A stretch of 64,000 bases of DNA from Crotophaga sulcirostris (taxonomy: Eukaryota; Chordata; Aves; Cuculiformes; Crotophagidae), in assembly GCA_013397455.1 (NCBI GenBank), contig VYZB01000520.1, forward strand, positions 153,178 to 217,177. The letters run 5' to 3'. Under the pieces are notes generated by a model that was not told the DNA's origin, made no database searches, and saw nothing but the letters and a program-made list of their open reading frames with translations. The position numbers and the translations under genes were made by a program. This document shows positions 50,601 through 63,009 of the stretch, piece after piece; within the stretch, counting starts at the first letter, position 1; every line of letters starts with the position of its first letter.

Positions 50601-53600
50601 ACACTATTTATATGTTATTGTGCATTTACAGAAATGACAAACGTTATTAAAAGCTGCACTCAGCTACTCACGAAGTCTGAGCTTTTTGGGGTTGAGCACT
50701 GAGCTTTCAAATAATTATATAGCTTGACTTTTACAAAACCTAAATCCAGACTCTAGAGCTCTCAATTTTTAAGCACTAATCTCAAAGATTAAATTCCAAG
50801 TTTTTACAGCACCTTTGGATGAGTGAGGCATTGGATGTGACACCTTCCTCTCTGCCCTTCTGTAGAAGCTGTCATTATGTTGGCTCAGTGGAACGAGTTT
50901 GCATCAAGGAGAGCTGTAACATTAGCACATACAGGGAGGGCTCCCAGAGGAAGGCACCAAGCCTGTCACTGATCAAAAGTAAAGAAAAACATTGCTGTAG
51001 TGCTATACACAATTGATGAACTACACAGGTCTATAAAAATACCTTAGCAAGATTTCAGAAAGAATTGCAGGTCTGGTTGAAAAGTCTATTCCCTTTACAT
51101 CCTTGCAGATGGACAATGTTTACCAGGATGTGTTCTCCCATTAATAGGTCTGGAACTCCAAAGACATCCATGTTGAAAGATTGACTGTACTTCACATGCA
51201 GTCTTACCTTTACTTGCTCAGGCAAAGTATCAAGGTGCAGTTTCTCAGGCACCTAAGAGTTCATAATCCATTATTTCCTCTGCTCTTCAAGGAAGGGACA
51301 TACATAGTAGAGTATTGCTTTTTTCTCACATCCCCTTTCTGGAAGGAAGACACAGCTTTTGTCCTGGCTTCTGTCAACCCCTCTTGTCTCCATCTTACTC
51401 CAACACAATTTCCCATAAAGGGAAACTAGTCTACCGCCAGCATAGGAAGTGCTTTAAAGCATAATATTGATATGTTCGTTGTGTATGTAATGTCTTCAAG
51501 TTCTTTGCACAGTATTTTTATCTACACACAATCTTAATTTACGGCTGTATTTTCAATAATCCTTGTGAGTCCCTATCACATGTTTGTGACAAAGCAAGAA
51601 ACAATGTAGCATTACATATTTTAGAGGATGCACTTCCAAATAAAGAATCTAAAACAGCAGTACTTCCAATATTTCAAATTTAGAAGACATGGTTGTTCAT
51701 ATCCCTGAGAAGAATCATCATATTATCTGTAGATCTCAAATGCAGATATTGAAAAGTCCTACTTACAAACCCAAAAGCTACTAGTCCCACGGCCTCTTGA
51801 TTATGTTTTGTGAAGTAAACAGTTTCCTGGGCTGTATATTCATTGCTTCCAGTCACTGTACACTACTACATGTTATTCCAATCCACTTAGTAGGAAAAAG
51901 CGGAATAGGAAAGTATTTCCATTGTGACAAATCTATGCTAGTCAAAGTAGAAAACACTGATGCTATTTCTCTTGATCACATTTGTAGCAATCAACGCATA
52001 TGTCACTTGCAGGACAGATTATGATTCATTTGAGTGAGTAAAATTGATATATGGAAACAGAGAGAAGCACCTGAACATCAGCTGCATGCTTTGTTCTTCA
52101 TCCTGTTCTAATGATCTAATCATCTTGCAGTCCCTCTAATGTTTTGTAAAATGCACTGGCGGGTTATAGAAATGTATTTCATAGTTTTCTGTGCAATGAA
52201 GATTGGCACAGGACTAATCACAGTAAACAATCTTTAAGAATACATGCTAACAAAAAGGAGCTATTGAATTTGTTCACACATACAGGACATATGCTGAAAA
52301 GACATGCACTGTAAATTTCTCTTTCTCTGTAAAGATGTATTCATCTAAGCATAAATAGCTAAAATTACTTGTGAAGCAGATGTGTGAGCCAGAACCCAAT
52401 CCTCTCTGAAAAGACAGTTAAAGAGTGGTCCTTTCTCCATGCATGCTTATTTTGCATTCAGCCAGCGGATTCAGAGGGGATTCTATCAGACTGAAGAAAG
52501 CTTTTTACTCTCATTTATGCAAGGCTCAAACTCTGGGAATTATAGATACTCCTGAGACATACTTTACCATTGTTCCTTGTCTTTGGAGAAGGGGAGACAA
52601 TAGAGAGCTTTAGTCTTTGAACAGATTACAAAAGCAAATCTAAATATTTTAAGGGATTCGGCTGCTATGGTAAGAAGTTACTGATTCATAAACCAAATAA
52701 AGTAAAATTCCTTTTACTCTTCCATTTGCCAATTCAATGACTTACAGCAACACAACACAGAAATCACAGAGGCAACTTGTGTTCCTGACTCCTTTGCTGC
52801 TGCCAACTGTCCTGTCTCCTGACCAAGTCTATGAAGTGCTATGCACGTTCTGAGACAGTATAAAATCTCAGCAGACACAGATGAATACCTCACAACCTAT
52901 GACTTTCTACTTTACCTTTCCAAAAATGCCAGCGCAATGCCAAATGCAATCTCTGGGAAATTATCAAAAGTAATATTACTGCTGTGAGGCATACTCCATT
53001 TTTATTATCAAGTCAATATTCTCCATAACACTGCTTATCTTCTTAAAACTTTCACATAGCTTCTGTGATTACCACTTCTTTTTGCAATACTGAATTAAAA
53101 GATTCCTTTCCAAACTTACTTTACTAAAACTGCCTATGGTCTGACCTAAAATCTTTCACTTCTCCTAGTTCAGGCAATTTCTAACCCAAGCACTAATTTT
53201 TTTCACTCTTTTTACTTTTTTTGAAGTGCTTCTTCCATATTTGCATTCATGACTTCCTATTGGCTTTAATTCTCTACCCTTTTCCTTCAGTTCTTACAGA
53301 TTTCACCTATGTCTCCCGCAGCTTCTCCATAACCTTTATTACTTTGTTTATTTTCTCTCTCGCTCAAAAATGTTCAAAAAAAGGTTGAAAAAAAATACAC
53401 CTTACTTATCTTCTAAATGATTTTGCAGGTTACTTGCTGGCTTATTACCCAAATTCAAACCTTTTTCTCCAGTCCTCCACCTTCTCCACATTTTCTTTGG
53501 ATCTATTGAGTCTATATCTTCCATTATGTTTAGGGATCTCTTTTAAAAAAAAAAAAAAAAGTGAATTTACATATGCTGATTTGGCTATACAATGAGAAGG

Positions 53601-55740
53601 TTGTTATCTACAAGATGTTTACTTGTCACCACTAATCCTTTCCAGCTGGTACCATCACTTCAGACTTCCAAGCATAACATCACGTATATCTTGTATTTAG
53701 TGATCCTTGTCCGCTTAAACACTTTAACAGTGGATCTTTTTTATAAAATCTGGATCATTTTGACAAAACTAGATCAACTGTATATGTAGCTACGTCATTG
53801 TAACTGAAGGACCTATAGCAGAAGAGAAGTGGGGAAGCAGAGATAAATAGCCAGTAGTGTAGGCTGGTTACCCTGCCTAGGGTCTCACCCTCAAAGAAAC
53901 AAAACTGAATTAAAAAAAAAGGAGGGAGAAACAAAATCTATTGTGATAAAGACTTTGCTCACTTATTTATCACTCTACTCCATCATTATTTCCCCCTGAA
54001 ACTTCAGACTCTTTTTAAAGTAGGGCTCTTATCTTCCATATTGATGAAGCTACAAGAGTATTTTCAGCTTTAAAAAGCTAAAGGCAATCTGCATTGTAAA
54101 AATTCCTCCCACAGCTTGAAGTGGTGGTCGGGCCAAAAGGGATCTCCACTGAGTTGAAAACATTTCCTGCAAATTTTTAATAATATAAGTAGTGTTTACT
54201 CACAAAAGCATCACTTCAAATCAATACTGCTACTTGTATGAAGATCACTTAAATGAATGCTTGCAATACAGAGACTCATGTTATTTTTAAGAACCTTGTT
54301 TTCCTTCACATTTAAATTGTTTAAATAGTATGCTTTGCTTCTCTATTTATATTATGTGTATGTACATTATTTTAACTCATAAAAGAAAAAAGGACATGTA
54401 AAAATGTATGTGCTGTTTATATTCAAAGTTAAATTGTTTTTCATATTGATGCAGAGCTTTTTTATAACTGGAAGATTTTAATATCAATAGCAATCACAAA
54501 ATATGCTTCTTACATGCAAACAATTACAATATGGAGACAGGATGGAAATGTTATTCTTTTGTTACAAATGAACATCATATTTACAGAGCACATATTTACT
54601 TGTTGCTACCAATTATTTGAATGCTTATATTCTAATTATGATTCTAGAAACCATCAATAATTAGTATTTCTAGCAGATTGCTTACATTATCAACAGTATT
54701 ACATTTGGCAATCTTTCAATTGTTTCATTTTTTCCCAATTTCCTCCTTTTCTCCTCCCTCTGTATCGGTGATTCTCATTCATAAAAATGGTCACCAAAAC
54801 CTACTCCTTTCTTCTGGGTCTATATTATTCTTTCTGAGCTGCAGTGCAACTCCCTATGAGCAATACGATAAACCAAGGATATATACTCCCTTTTTGAACA
54901 GATAAGTAAGATAGTCTGTAGATGACAGAGAAATACATGAAAATAAATGCATTTTATTCCAACTTGGAGTCTTGTTGTAGAATAAGAGGGAAAAAATATT
55001 AGGCAAGGGTGAGAAAGGGAAAAAAATTATTACTAGGCTACTTTTTTATGTCTACCTTGCCCTTGTATTCATAATATCACCTAATTACCATTTTATTGAT
55101 ATTGACAATGTTTCACTGTGGGATTGCTATGTTACTGGTATTACCAACTGCACTGGAGGTAACTTTCTTGATATGGTAGGTACTGGCTAAAAACTATAAT
55201 TCCTGTAAAAATCTATAATTCTACCTTGAGAGATCTATAATTTTTCCTTTTAAAAACCTCTAAAATTAGAGCTATCAACAATTGTTTCCTCCAAAGTCAT
55301 CTTAATGCTTGTAGTTGTATCTCCCATGTGTATATTCGAAAATGAAGAAAAAGTTCTCCTCCTGACACCTTCCAGAGTTTTCTGATAGACATTGCTTTGT
55401 ACTTGAGCAGGTCTGCTGTCGAGAAAAATGTTGCATGTTAAGAATTTCAAAAGCCACAGGAGGAAAGATTTTTCTTTAAATGAAATTTTAGGGAACAACA
55501 ATACCTTCTCTAGAAGTAACCTGTGACATTTCTCGCTTTGTACCCATGTTCTGCTTTGTATTCTAATAGAACTGAAAATTATCTAAAATCTTCTGTTAAA
55601 GTTTCAAAACATTTCACAATTTAATTAGGAAAATATTGACTTCAAAACTTTTCTAGCAATGAATATCATACATCACTAGCAATAGATCTGTGATTCCTAG
55701 CTAGTTAAGTATTGGCATGCAGGCTTTCCTGACTTGTTTT
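47653..55740. other. Gene-poor AT-rich stretch
   Basis: No gene confidently recognised. It holds an ATC-rich run near 48,360-48,375, a 16-base A run at 53,545-53,560, and a possible splice acceptor plus open frame at 49,945-50,166, listed separately. Confidence 0.5.
49945..50166 (+). other. Speculative terminal exon (acceptor + open frame)
   Basis: A good 3' splice-site pattern (ATATTTATTTTCAG ending at 49,944) is followed by 73 open codons and TGA at 50,164-50,166. The translated peptide is hydrophilic and rich in Ser, Lys and Gln (for example SSHKKQRFTDTSKHS and KSLCKDLINKFRE), unlike the Leu/Phe-rich peptides that chance gives in this AT-rich DNA. AATAAA occurs about 90 bases after the stop at 50,258-50,263. 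I recognise no family, no upstream exon was found, and the same bases are partly open in two other frames. Chance is the most likely explanation; offered only as a candidate. Confidence 0.15.
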
Positions 55741-55877
55741 AGGTTTTTTGTTTTGTTTTGGGGTGGGGGTTTTTTGTTTTAGTTTTTTTTTGGTTATATT
55801 ATATGAAGTGGGAAGGTGGGTTTTAGTTTTTTTTTGGTTGGTTGGTTTGTTTGTTTGTTTTGATGTTGTTGTTGTTC
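55741..55877. repeat. Strand-asymmetric G/T low-complexity tract
   Basis: About 135 bases almost free of C on the plus strand, built of TTTTG, GGGGTGGGGG, TTTTTTTTTGG, (GGTT)n, (GTTT)n and (GTT)n blocks. An open frame of Phe/Val/Leu/Gly across it is a composition artefact. Such tracts are common in avian intergenic DNA and introns. Confidence 0.9.
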
Positions 55878-58800
55878 AAGTACTTCTATCTCATGAAAGT
55901 GCTGTAAGACTGAGGAATCTGGAAAGCAAAGAGTACAAGATCATGTTCCCTCATCACGTGACACTTCATTTGGGATTTTGGAGACTGAACTGGTAACAGT
56001 GCAGTGTCCAGACTAAAACAGTGGCCAGTGCTGTTTGATCTATGTAGGGGAGATACAGCCCATCCCACCTTAAAGTCCTCTCTTTTCTCTGCAGGTACTA
56101 ATCACTGCTAGTTCTAGAATAAGATTGTCCTCCCTGTCAGACATTCTGTTCCACTAAATGTGCCTGAGAACCAGGTCTTCAAAAAGTCTTTGGAAGTATT
56201 CTTATTTGGAAGTATTTGCCTAGTATGAACCAAACATTAGACTAATAATTTAACAACGTTGGTGTTCGAGCGATAAATATTCCCTAGCATTGTTTCCTTT
56301 CCTGGCAGAGACTTAGCTCTTGAGCCTTGGTTGAAAGCCGAACTGTTCCTACAGTGCAGCAGCAATGGGTGCAGTGGGTGTCACGCATCAGTGGTTGCAG
56401 GGTGCAGACAGCATCCATTTGAATACTTAATTCTCTTACTATTACTTCTTTGGTGTGATTAGGGATTTTATTCAACATATTTCTGGAGTTTGCTTTATGC
56501 CTATCCAGCTCAAAATGTTCTCATTCCATGTGTGAAAGTGGGGAAATAGTTTAGCATGTGGAAAAGAAGAACAGATACTAAATCTGCTGGGTTGGTGGGG
56601 AAAAGTGATGTTTTAACACAAGTGCAAGCAACACCAGTCCATTTTTTTTAACAGGTACGATATATCTTCTACAACAAATTCTGTTCTCTGGCATGGTAAC
56701 ACTGTATACGTGAAAGTAAGCACACTCAAACAGTTAGCAACTAAGTGCTTGTTTCTTTGGCTGTTATTACAACAGCAAAGTTACCCATTACAGGGTGAGC
56801 ACAAACTTGTCCCTCTTTCATAGTGAGGCATATTTTAACAGAAAAGTTTATTCAATATCTGAATTGGCAATGTTCTTGAGCAGCAAGGCCTTGATTGTCT
56901 GAAGGGTTGGGTACCCATAACAACAATTTCATGGTCACTTGGAGTTTCTGATGATCAGGCTACACCAGGTTCTTACATAAATGGTGATTTCATGGACAAT
57001 TTATGGGTGGGGTTTTTTTCTTTTTTTTAAGTGGAACACACATTGCAAATCTGCATATTTCTTTCTTTTGAGGGAGGTGGTGTTTGGGCAACAGCTGGCA
57101 AGCAGAATATAGATGGAATGGAGTATCAGTAGTTTTCAGAGCAATTACCTACCTAGAGGAGCAGAAAGCTTTGAAGAACCTTGATCTTTTCCAAGATTAA
57201 TTTGTGCTGAAATTGCAGCTTTAATCTCATAGAAAATAATGGCATTTGTTTGGATGGCTTTGTATCTCTAGTCTCCATTTGCTTGTAACATAGTCCATTT
57301 GTATCCAGCATCTACAAAAAAAAAAAAACAACCCAAAATTTCAAAATTTTGGAAACATAGAACCTGAACGATATTTGGGTTTAGAAGTGCAAATTATTCT
57401 AGGTATATAACTTCTGTTAAGAGCAATTGTATATGTTTTTTTTCATGATGACTATGTATTTCAGGTCGGATTGTGCCTTTAGGCATTTTCCTGTAATGGA
57501 AGTAATTTGTGATGTAAGCCAGAAGGAGGATCATTCCCAAGCACAGTTATCCAGGCTTTCCCCATGTTGGCTAGAGGGGAGTGTGATGCATGAGTCATTT
57601 ACAAGCTGAAAGGCTCTCAAAGAGCTGCAGCAGTGCAGAGATTTAACTATATGAGAGCGCCAAACATGAAACCCAAAAAATCTTAGTGCAGTTGCACTGA
57701 GAAAGGGGTGGAAATGGAAATCCATCTTGTACAGATTTGCTAGATGATCTCTCAGGCTACTGATATACCTCAAAAGAACAAAGAGATGCTGTCCTAGAAT
57801 GCAATACTTGATAAGAGGAGGATAAAGAAAAGAAATTGTGATTGTGAAAAAGAACTTGTGTTATTGAGAATAAAAATAAAAGAAGATAAATTAATAAATT
57901 ATACTTAGCATGCTGATATATGTTTTCTAAATTACTGAGCTCAACTTACCTGTTGTAATTATAGAGTAAGTCTTCTCCTGTTTAGAAATTCTCTGCATTT
58001 ATGCAGGGCAGATGAGTTTAGAGCCAGACATGCCTCTACTACAAATTGTCTTTCCATTTAAAAAAAAAAAAAAAGTTAAATTTTGAAGGAGCCCTTCACC
58101 TGTATTTTGCCTGGAGGCTGATACTGAGTGCTTAGCACTCTTACGTGATGTTTCCAGTTCTCTCCAGGATAACACATGAATAAAACAACATACACAAAAA
58201 TCCTCTAGCCTCCAGCCGTACCGCTATGGACTGCGATCATGTCAGAACTCATCAGCTAGCTAAGATTAATTCTTGTTCATAACTAGAATGCAGGGTCAAA
58301 AAAAGAGAAAACAGTAGAACAGGTTATGTGATGCAGGTGTACCTATGTGTGGATATATGTGCATTTCCTTCATGCAAAAAGATGAACAGTGGAATGCTAA
58401 TAACAATTTCTTTTTTTTTCCAGGAAATTCCTGGATTAGAATTGCCTATGCAACCTTATTTCACCTCTGAGTGCACAAACATCATAATAAAGACCAGCTG
58501 TATAGTCACATATTTATTTCTTCATCTGTTCTTGTGTTATGCAATACTCACAAATGGTACTCAGGATGCCCTGTAGTAAAGGAGAAAGCTTTGTAAACTG
58601 AAGCAGCTGTAGGCAAGAAGAACAGGGATTGTTGTAAATTTAGAGATGAATGCTTGGCTGGTAAAGAGTTCTGACTGACATGAGAGGCAGGTTATTGTTG
58701 CTGAATCACTTAAACCAAAATTAAAAAGATTAATATAATAAATTGGTTCATATTATGGTTGTTCAAATTGAGTACGTGGGATCATATTCACAGAAGACAA

Positions 58801-61800
58801 AGTTCTTTCCCATATTTTCTACTGAATACAGGTTTTTCAGTTTGGATATCATTTTTTTAAATCTCTCCCACTCCATTTCTCCAATTGCCAAAAAAATTTA
58901 ATGTTCTTTTTATCTCTCTCTCTTTTTTTAATCTTCTGCACCACATATTCTTTTCTTCTTGAGTTACTACTTGTTCTTGTAGAGGTACACTTTCTGGGGT
59001 TGTGTTTGATGAACCCTATAAATGTGCTCTCTCAGCTTTCAGTGTTGTTATGTTCAACCATAAATGTCAGTCATCAGCACCATTTAATTCTGGCTGATAC
59101 AATGCAATTAAAGGAAAAAAAAGCAACATCACCTCCCACCACCACCCTGAAAAAATACCTCAACAAACAAAAAACTTTTGAAAGCATGTTTAGAATTCTT
59201 TCTCTGGAAAAATTGTAATATATAAAATTAATGCATAAGAACAGATGGTGTAGATCAGTGAATTTGATCATAAGCTGCCTTATCTCACACCGTTCCTAGA
59301 CTTACTTATTGCAACACTCACAAACCGAGACATGCTCATTACAAGTTGTACTTGTTAATTAACCCTTTCCAGAAAAGAACAAATTAAAAGAGCAAAAGGC
59401 AATGATTCTGAAACTAGGAAGATGTTTGGGGTATCCTCTCTGATTCTTACTGATTTTTAATGTAGATGTCACTTTTGTTTTATTTATGTAAAATATCATG
59501 TGAAAATAGTAATTTTGAGGACATAAAGCTTGTTGTATACTGTGTGCTCTGATCATGATTGTTTAAAAAGCATAGTACACAAGGGATAAAAGATTGAACT
59601 TTCCGGAGTACAAAGCCTCTTGAAAACACCTGCAACATAACAAAATAATTTAAAAAGGGTGCCACCAAAGTGTTGAAGTTCATCTCCTATGTTTTATTCC
59701 ATCCCCTTACACAGTTTGTGTAACATTCAGGTACTTTATTTGCCCTCCGTTAAACAGAGCTACCTTGCTTTTATTTCTTCTGTCATTCATTACCAGACTT
59801 CTTTACATGCATTGTGCTCTGCCACTTAAAAATTTCAGCTGAAAAGGTGGCAATAGAAGAAGTGAGTTAGCTTTACTATATAGATAAATAGTGTCTTAAA
59901 AGTAATGTAAGACAACTAGAAGGAAAAAAAGGGGAGAATTTTGTGAAAATTAACAATGATTCTATGAAAAAAACCCAAGAACAACAATAACAACATGCAG
60001 AGAAAAAGAGATGAAGGAAAAGTGTTTTAGAAATATGTTAGAGTCTAAAGTAATATTCCATATTTATCAACATGAACTGGAATTGAATTTAAAAATGTGA
60101 AGTAGTTCAGTTTGATTTTCTATAATGTATAGTCATTTAATCAGAACAAAACCAAGACATAAAAGAATTTAAATGAAAATTTCTAACTCTACATTAATTC
60201 GGAAGTTTGACAAATACAGAATTTTCTCTTCTTTTAACAGTTTAACAATGTAATACCTTGGCTAACTTCAAGTAATTATTTCATTTAGCATTTATTGCCA
60301 GTCAACTAATTTTACCTTTCCTATTGTCATGGTAGATACAAACAACATACACAAACAAAATAACCCCACAACCTTATAACCCTATAGTTATACTACACTA
60401 TACTGGATGGTATAAAAATGATTACAGACATATTAGCCACTAATAAAGCAGGTTCAGGCAGCTGTATTTGCAAAAAAAGGACCACTACTTATTTTATTAT
60501 TAATGTTATTATTATTTTTGCTGGTTCTGCATCTGGTATAGTTCTAGCTGACTGCTGCCTGTGCAATAGGAGATACCGGTAACTGTTTGCAACTTGAGCT
60601 CAGGCTTGCAGGCTGCTGAGTCATGCCGACAGATCTGTACAAAGCCAGGATGTTAGTGCTCGACTCCACCTAATTGCTTACTACCTGCAAACAGAAGCTT
60701 CTTTATTTCAGGAAAGTGTAAGTGCAGTGCAAGTGATGAAAAAAAACCGAAGTGTTTCTCCAATACTAGCATCAGTAGAAAGGGAAGAAAACTGCCTAAG
60801 CAAGGTGTTTATATACCAGGAGACCTGTGCTGAGAGCATAGTTTAAATGCAATCAAGAAAAACAGATTATAGGCAATGAAGTAATATTAGCATGTACTTA
60901 GATCTGTTCCTACAGGGGTTGCAGGAGGGGAGGAGGGAGTGGTACTGCAGAGATACAGGAAAGGGATGTGAAATATTGGGATTGTATGGCATCACTAACA
61001 AGAATAGTGAGCCCACCATAAGCTGCAGAGCACTGGATGTGAAGTATAACGTTTTGGGAACTTTAGGAAGCATCTCTATGCCTGTAGCCAACACAGAGGC
61101 ACAAAAGTGCTGTTTCATACCCTTTCTGCCCAGAATTCTTTGTCACTTTTAAAGATAACTCTTAGTCATATTGCAGTGGAGCTCAGTTGCTGTCCGGCTG
61201 AAGGAAAAATGGGAAAGGCTAAAAAATTCCAGCAGGCACTTTACTTGCATGCATTGGATTGCACATGAACACTAAGACCCTGGAAATCATCTCAGTGACA
61301 CTCCTTTTTCTTCTTTTTCAAATGCATTCTTTTACTGTATACTTTGTTCAGCACTGTGCATAACCAAGCTATAAGGTGTGCAATGTGCTGAATTTTCCCT
61401 CATTTGATCCAGCATCAAGTGCACAACTGTACTTGGAGGAAACTTCCAGCAGGAGTAGCCAGAAAGCAGACACTGATGAATAAAGGCTTTCTGGGCATCT
61501 GTGAAAACAGCATTCTCCCAAGCTCCTACTTGCTTGCTTGTAACCTATTCCAAACACGTATTCTTGCCAAACTTCTTGCAGCTTCTACTCCCTAATGCTT
61601 ACTTCACCTTAATGGATTATAAGCAGAAAAGTAGCAGAAGCATACTGTGGTGATTCCTTAGGTAAACCTAAGGTTATGTCCTTAGGAGCCAGCTAATTTT
61701 CACAATATTTATAACAAGAACTATAGCAGGAAGTGATTTTGTCACAGTTTCTGAGCCTGGATCCCAGTTAGCTCTGTGTCTAGACCCTGGTCTGAAACAG

Positions 61801-62850
61801 CTCACTGCACTGCCCCTGGGATTTAAAGCCACCCCTAAGGCCTGCACCCTTAAGTGTTTATACAGAAATTTACCCAATGTATTGTAATGACTTTTTAACT
61901 CACTCATTGCACAACAAATCAATATACACACATTGAAAAAGAAAACAAATATACATTCTTGATTAACTTATTCCTAGTTCTTGGAATCTACTGAGTAAAT
62001 AATACATAAAATATATTGTTCAAAATGTATGTATCCAGTTTCCTACATATGTGTCAATGTGATACAACAATATGAGATTGTAATTTAGGTCTTGATTCTG
62101 CAAACATGTTTTGATGTTAAATATCATTTAAAAAAAACACCTCAGATGTTGAACTGTATTTCTGCATGCAGTACTTAATACTATGCAAAATCAGAGTGTA
62201 CCAGCCAAGGAAATACATCTCCCACACCTGAAATATCAAGATGTGATAGTTTGTCATACCATCATGACAATATCATTGAGTTCATTGTCACATGTATGTA
62301 AAGCATTGCACAGTTACTTAGTTTTCACAACAAATGTTTTTATTTCTTGTAGATTTTTGCATCTTTAAGGACTTCCTTTTGTTTGTTTGTTTCTTTTAAA
62401 CATTCTCAGACGTACAGCTCTGCTGCCGAGAGCCAAACTTAGCAGGGGGAGAACAACCAGGACTAGTATGAAATGCCAGAACAAGCCCAGTGCCAAAATA
62501 AAAAGCAAGCAAGAAAACATAACTGTTTATATATATTTTTAAACTTTGGCCAGTGTTCTTCTTATATATTGTAAGAGAAGTTGAGAGCAAAGAGGAAAGG
62601 GAGCATTTCTTTTCGTTTTCTGGGAACACTGAAGAAGAGATGCAGGACAGGAAAGAAAGAAATAAATGGTGAGAGCAAAGGGAAAAGCCTTGTGTGAGGA
62701 TGTGAAGAAGGCAGGCTGGTGCCCTCACCAGTCTTTTATGTAGCAGGGCATCCTTGTACTGGCCACAGTAATTTTTATAGAGTAATAACCTGACTATATC
62801 TTCCGCCTCCTGACCCAGAAGAAAAGAGAGGGTCTCTTAAAAAAAACAAA
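55878..62850. other. Gene-poor stretch leading to the CpG island
   Basis: No gene confidently recognised. It holds A runs at 57,316-57,328 and 58,060-58,074, a possible splice acceptor at 58,423 followed by 50 open codons, a TGCTGAGTCAT motif at 60,614-60,624, a mildly GC-rich patch at about 61,740-61,850 and a GTTT run at 62,377-62,392. Confidence 0.5.
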
Positions 62851-62886
62851 AAAGTGAGGAAGAAGGGGGGAGGAGGGAGCGGGGAA
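62851..62886. repeat. Purine-rich tract flanking the CpG island
   Basis: The plus strand here is almost entirely A and G, including a run of six G at 62,865-62,870 and GGAGGGAGCGGGG. It marks the shift from AT-rich DNA to the CpG island about 130 bases to the right. Confidence 0.8.
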
Positions 62887-62968
62887 GCATTACCTAGGTC
62901 GCTCTCTTCATCACAGTGCCTGGTTTATGGATGCACCCATCTATTCCTCCTTAATTCATCTCATAGAG

Positions 62969-63003
62969 ATGTCTCTTGCTGCTGAAGCAGAAATTAAGTA
63001 AGT
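62969..63003 (+). other. Speculative ATG and splice donor at island edge
   Basis: ATGTCTCTTGCTGCTGAAGC begins at 62,969 with G at position -3. Ten codons later the frame reaches AA|GTAAGT, with GTAAGT at 62,998-63,003, a full match to the intron side of the 5' splice-site consensus. If spliced, the in-frame TAA formed by the intron would be removed. Nothing else supports an exon. The minus strand also offers a donor-like CTAG|GTAATG close by (62,890-62,897), so direction is unsettled. Confidence 0.15.
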
Positions 63004-63009
63004 TTTTGG

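Noticed and set aside
56262..56285. GTTCGAGCGATAAATATTCC considered as a tRNA B-box
   Set aside because: No matching A-box or cloverleaf arms could be found around it.
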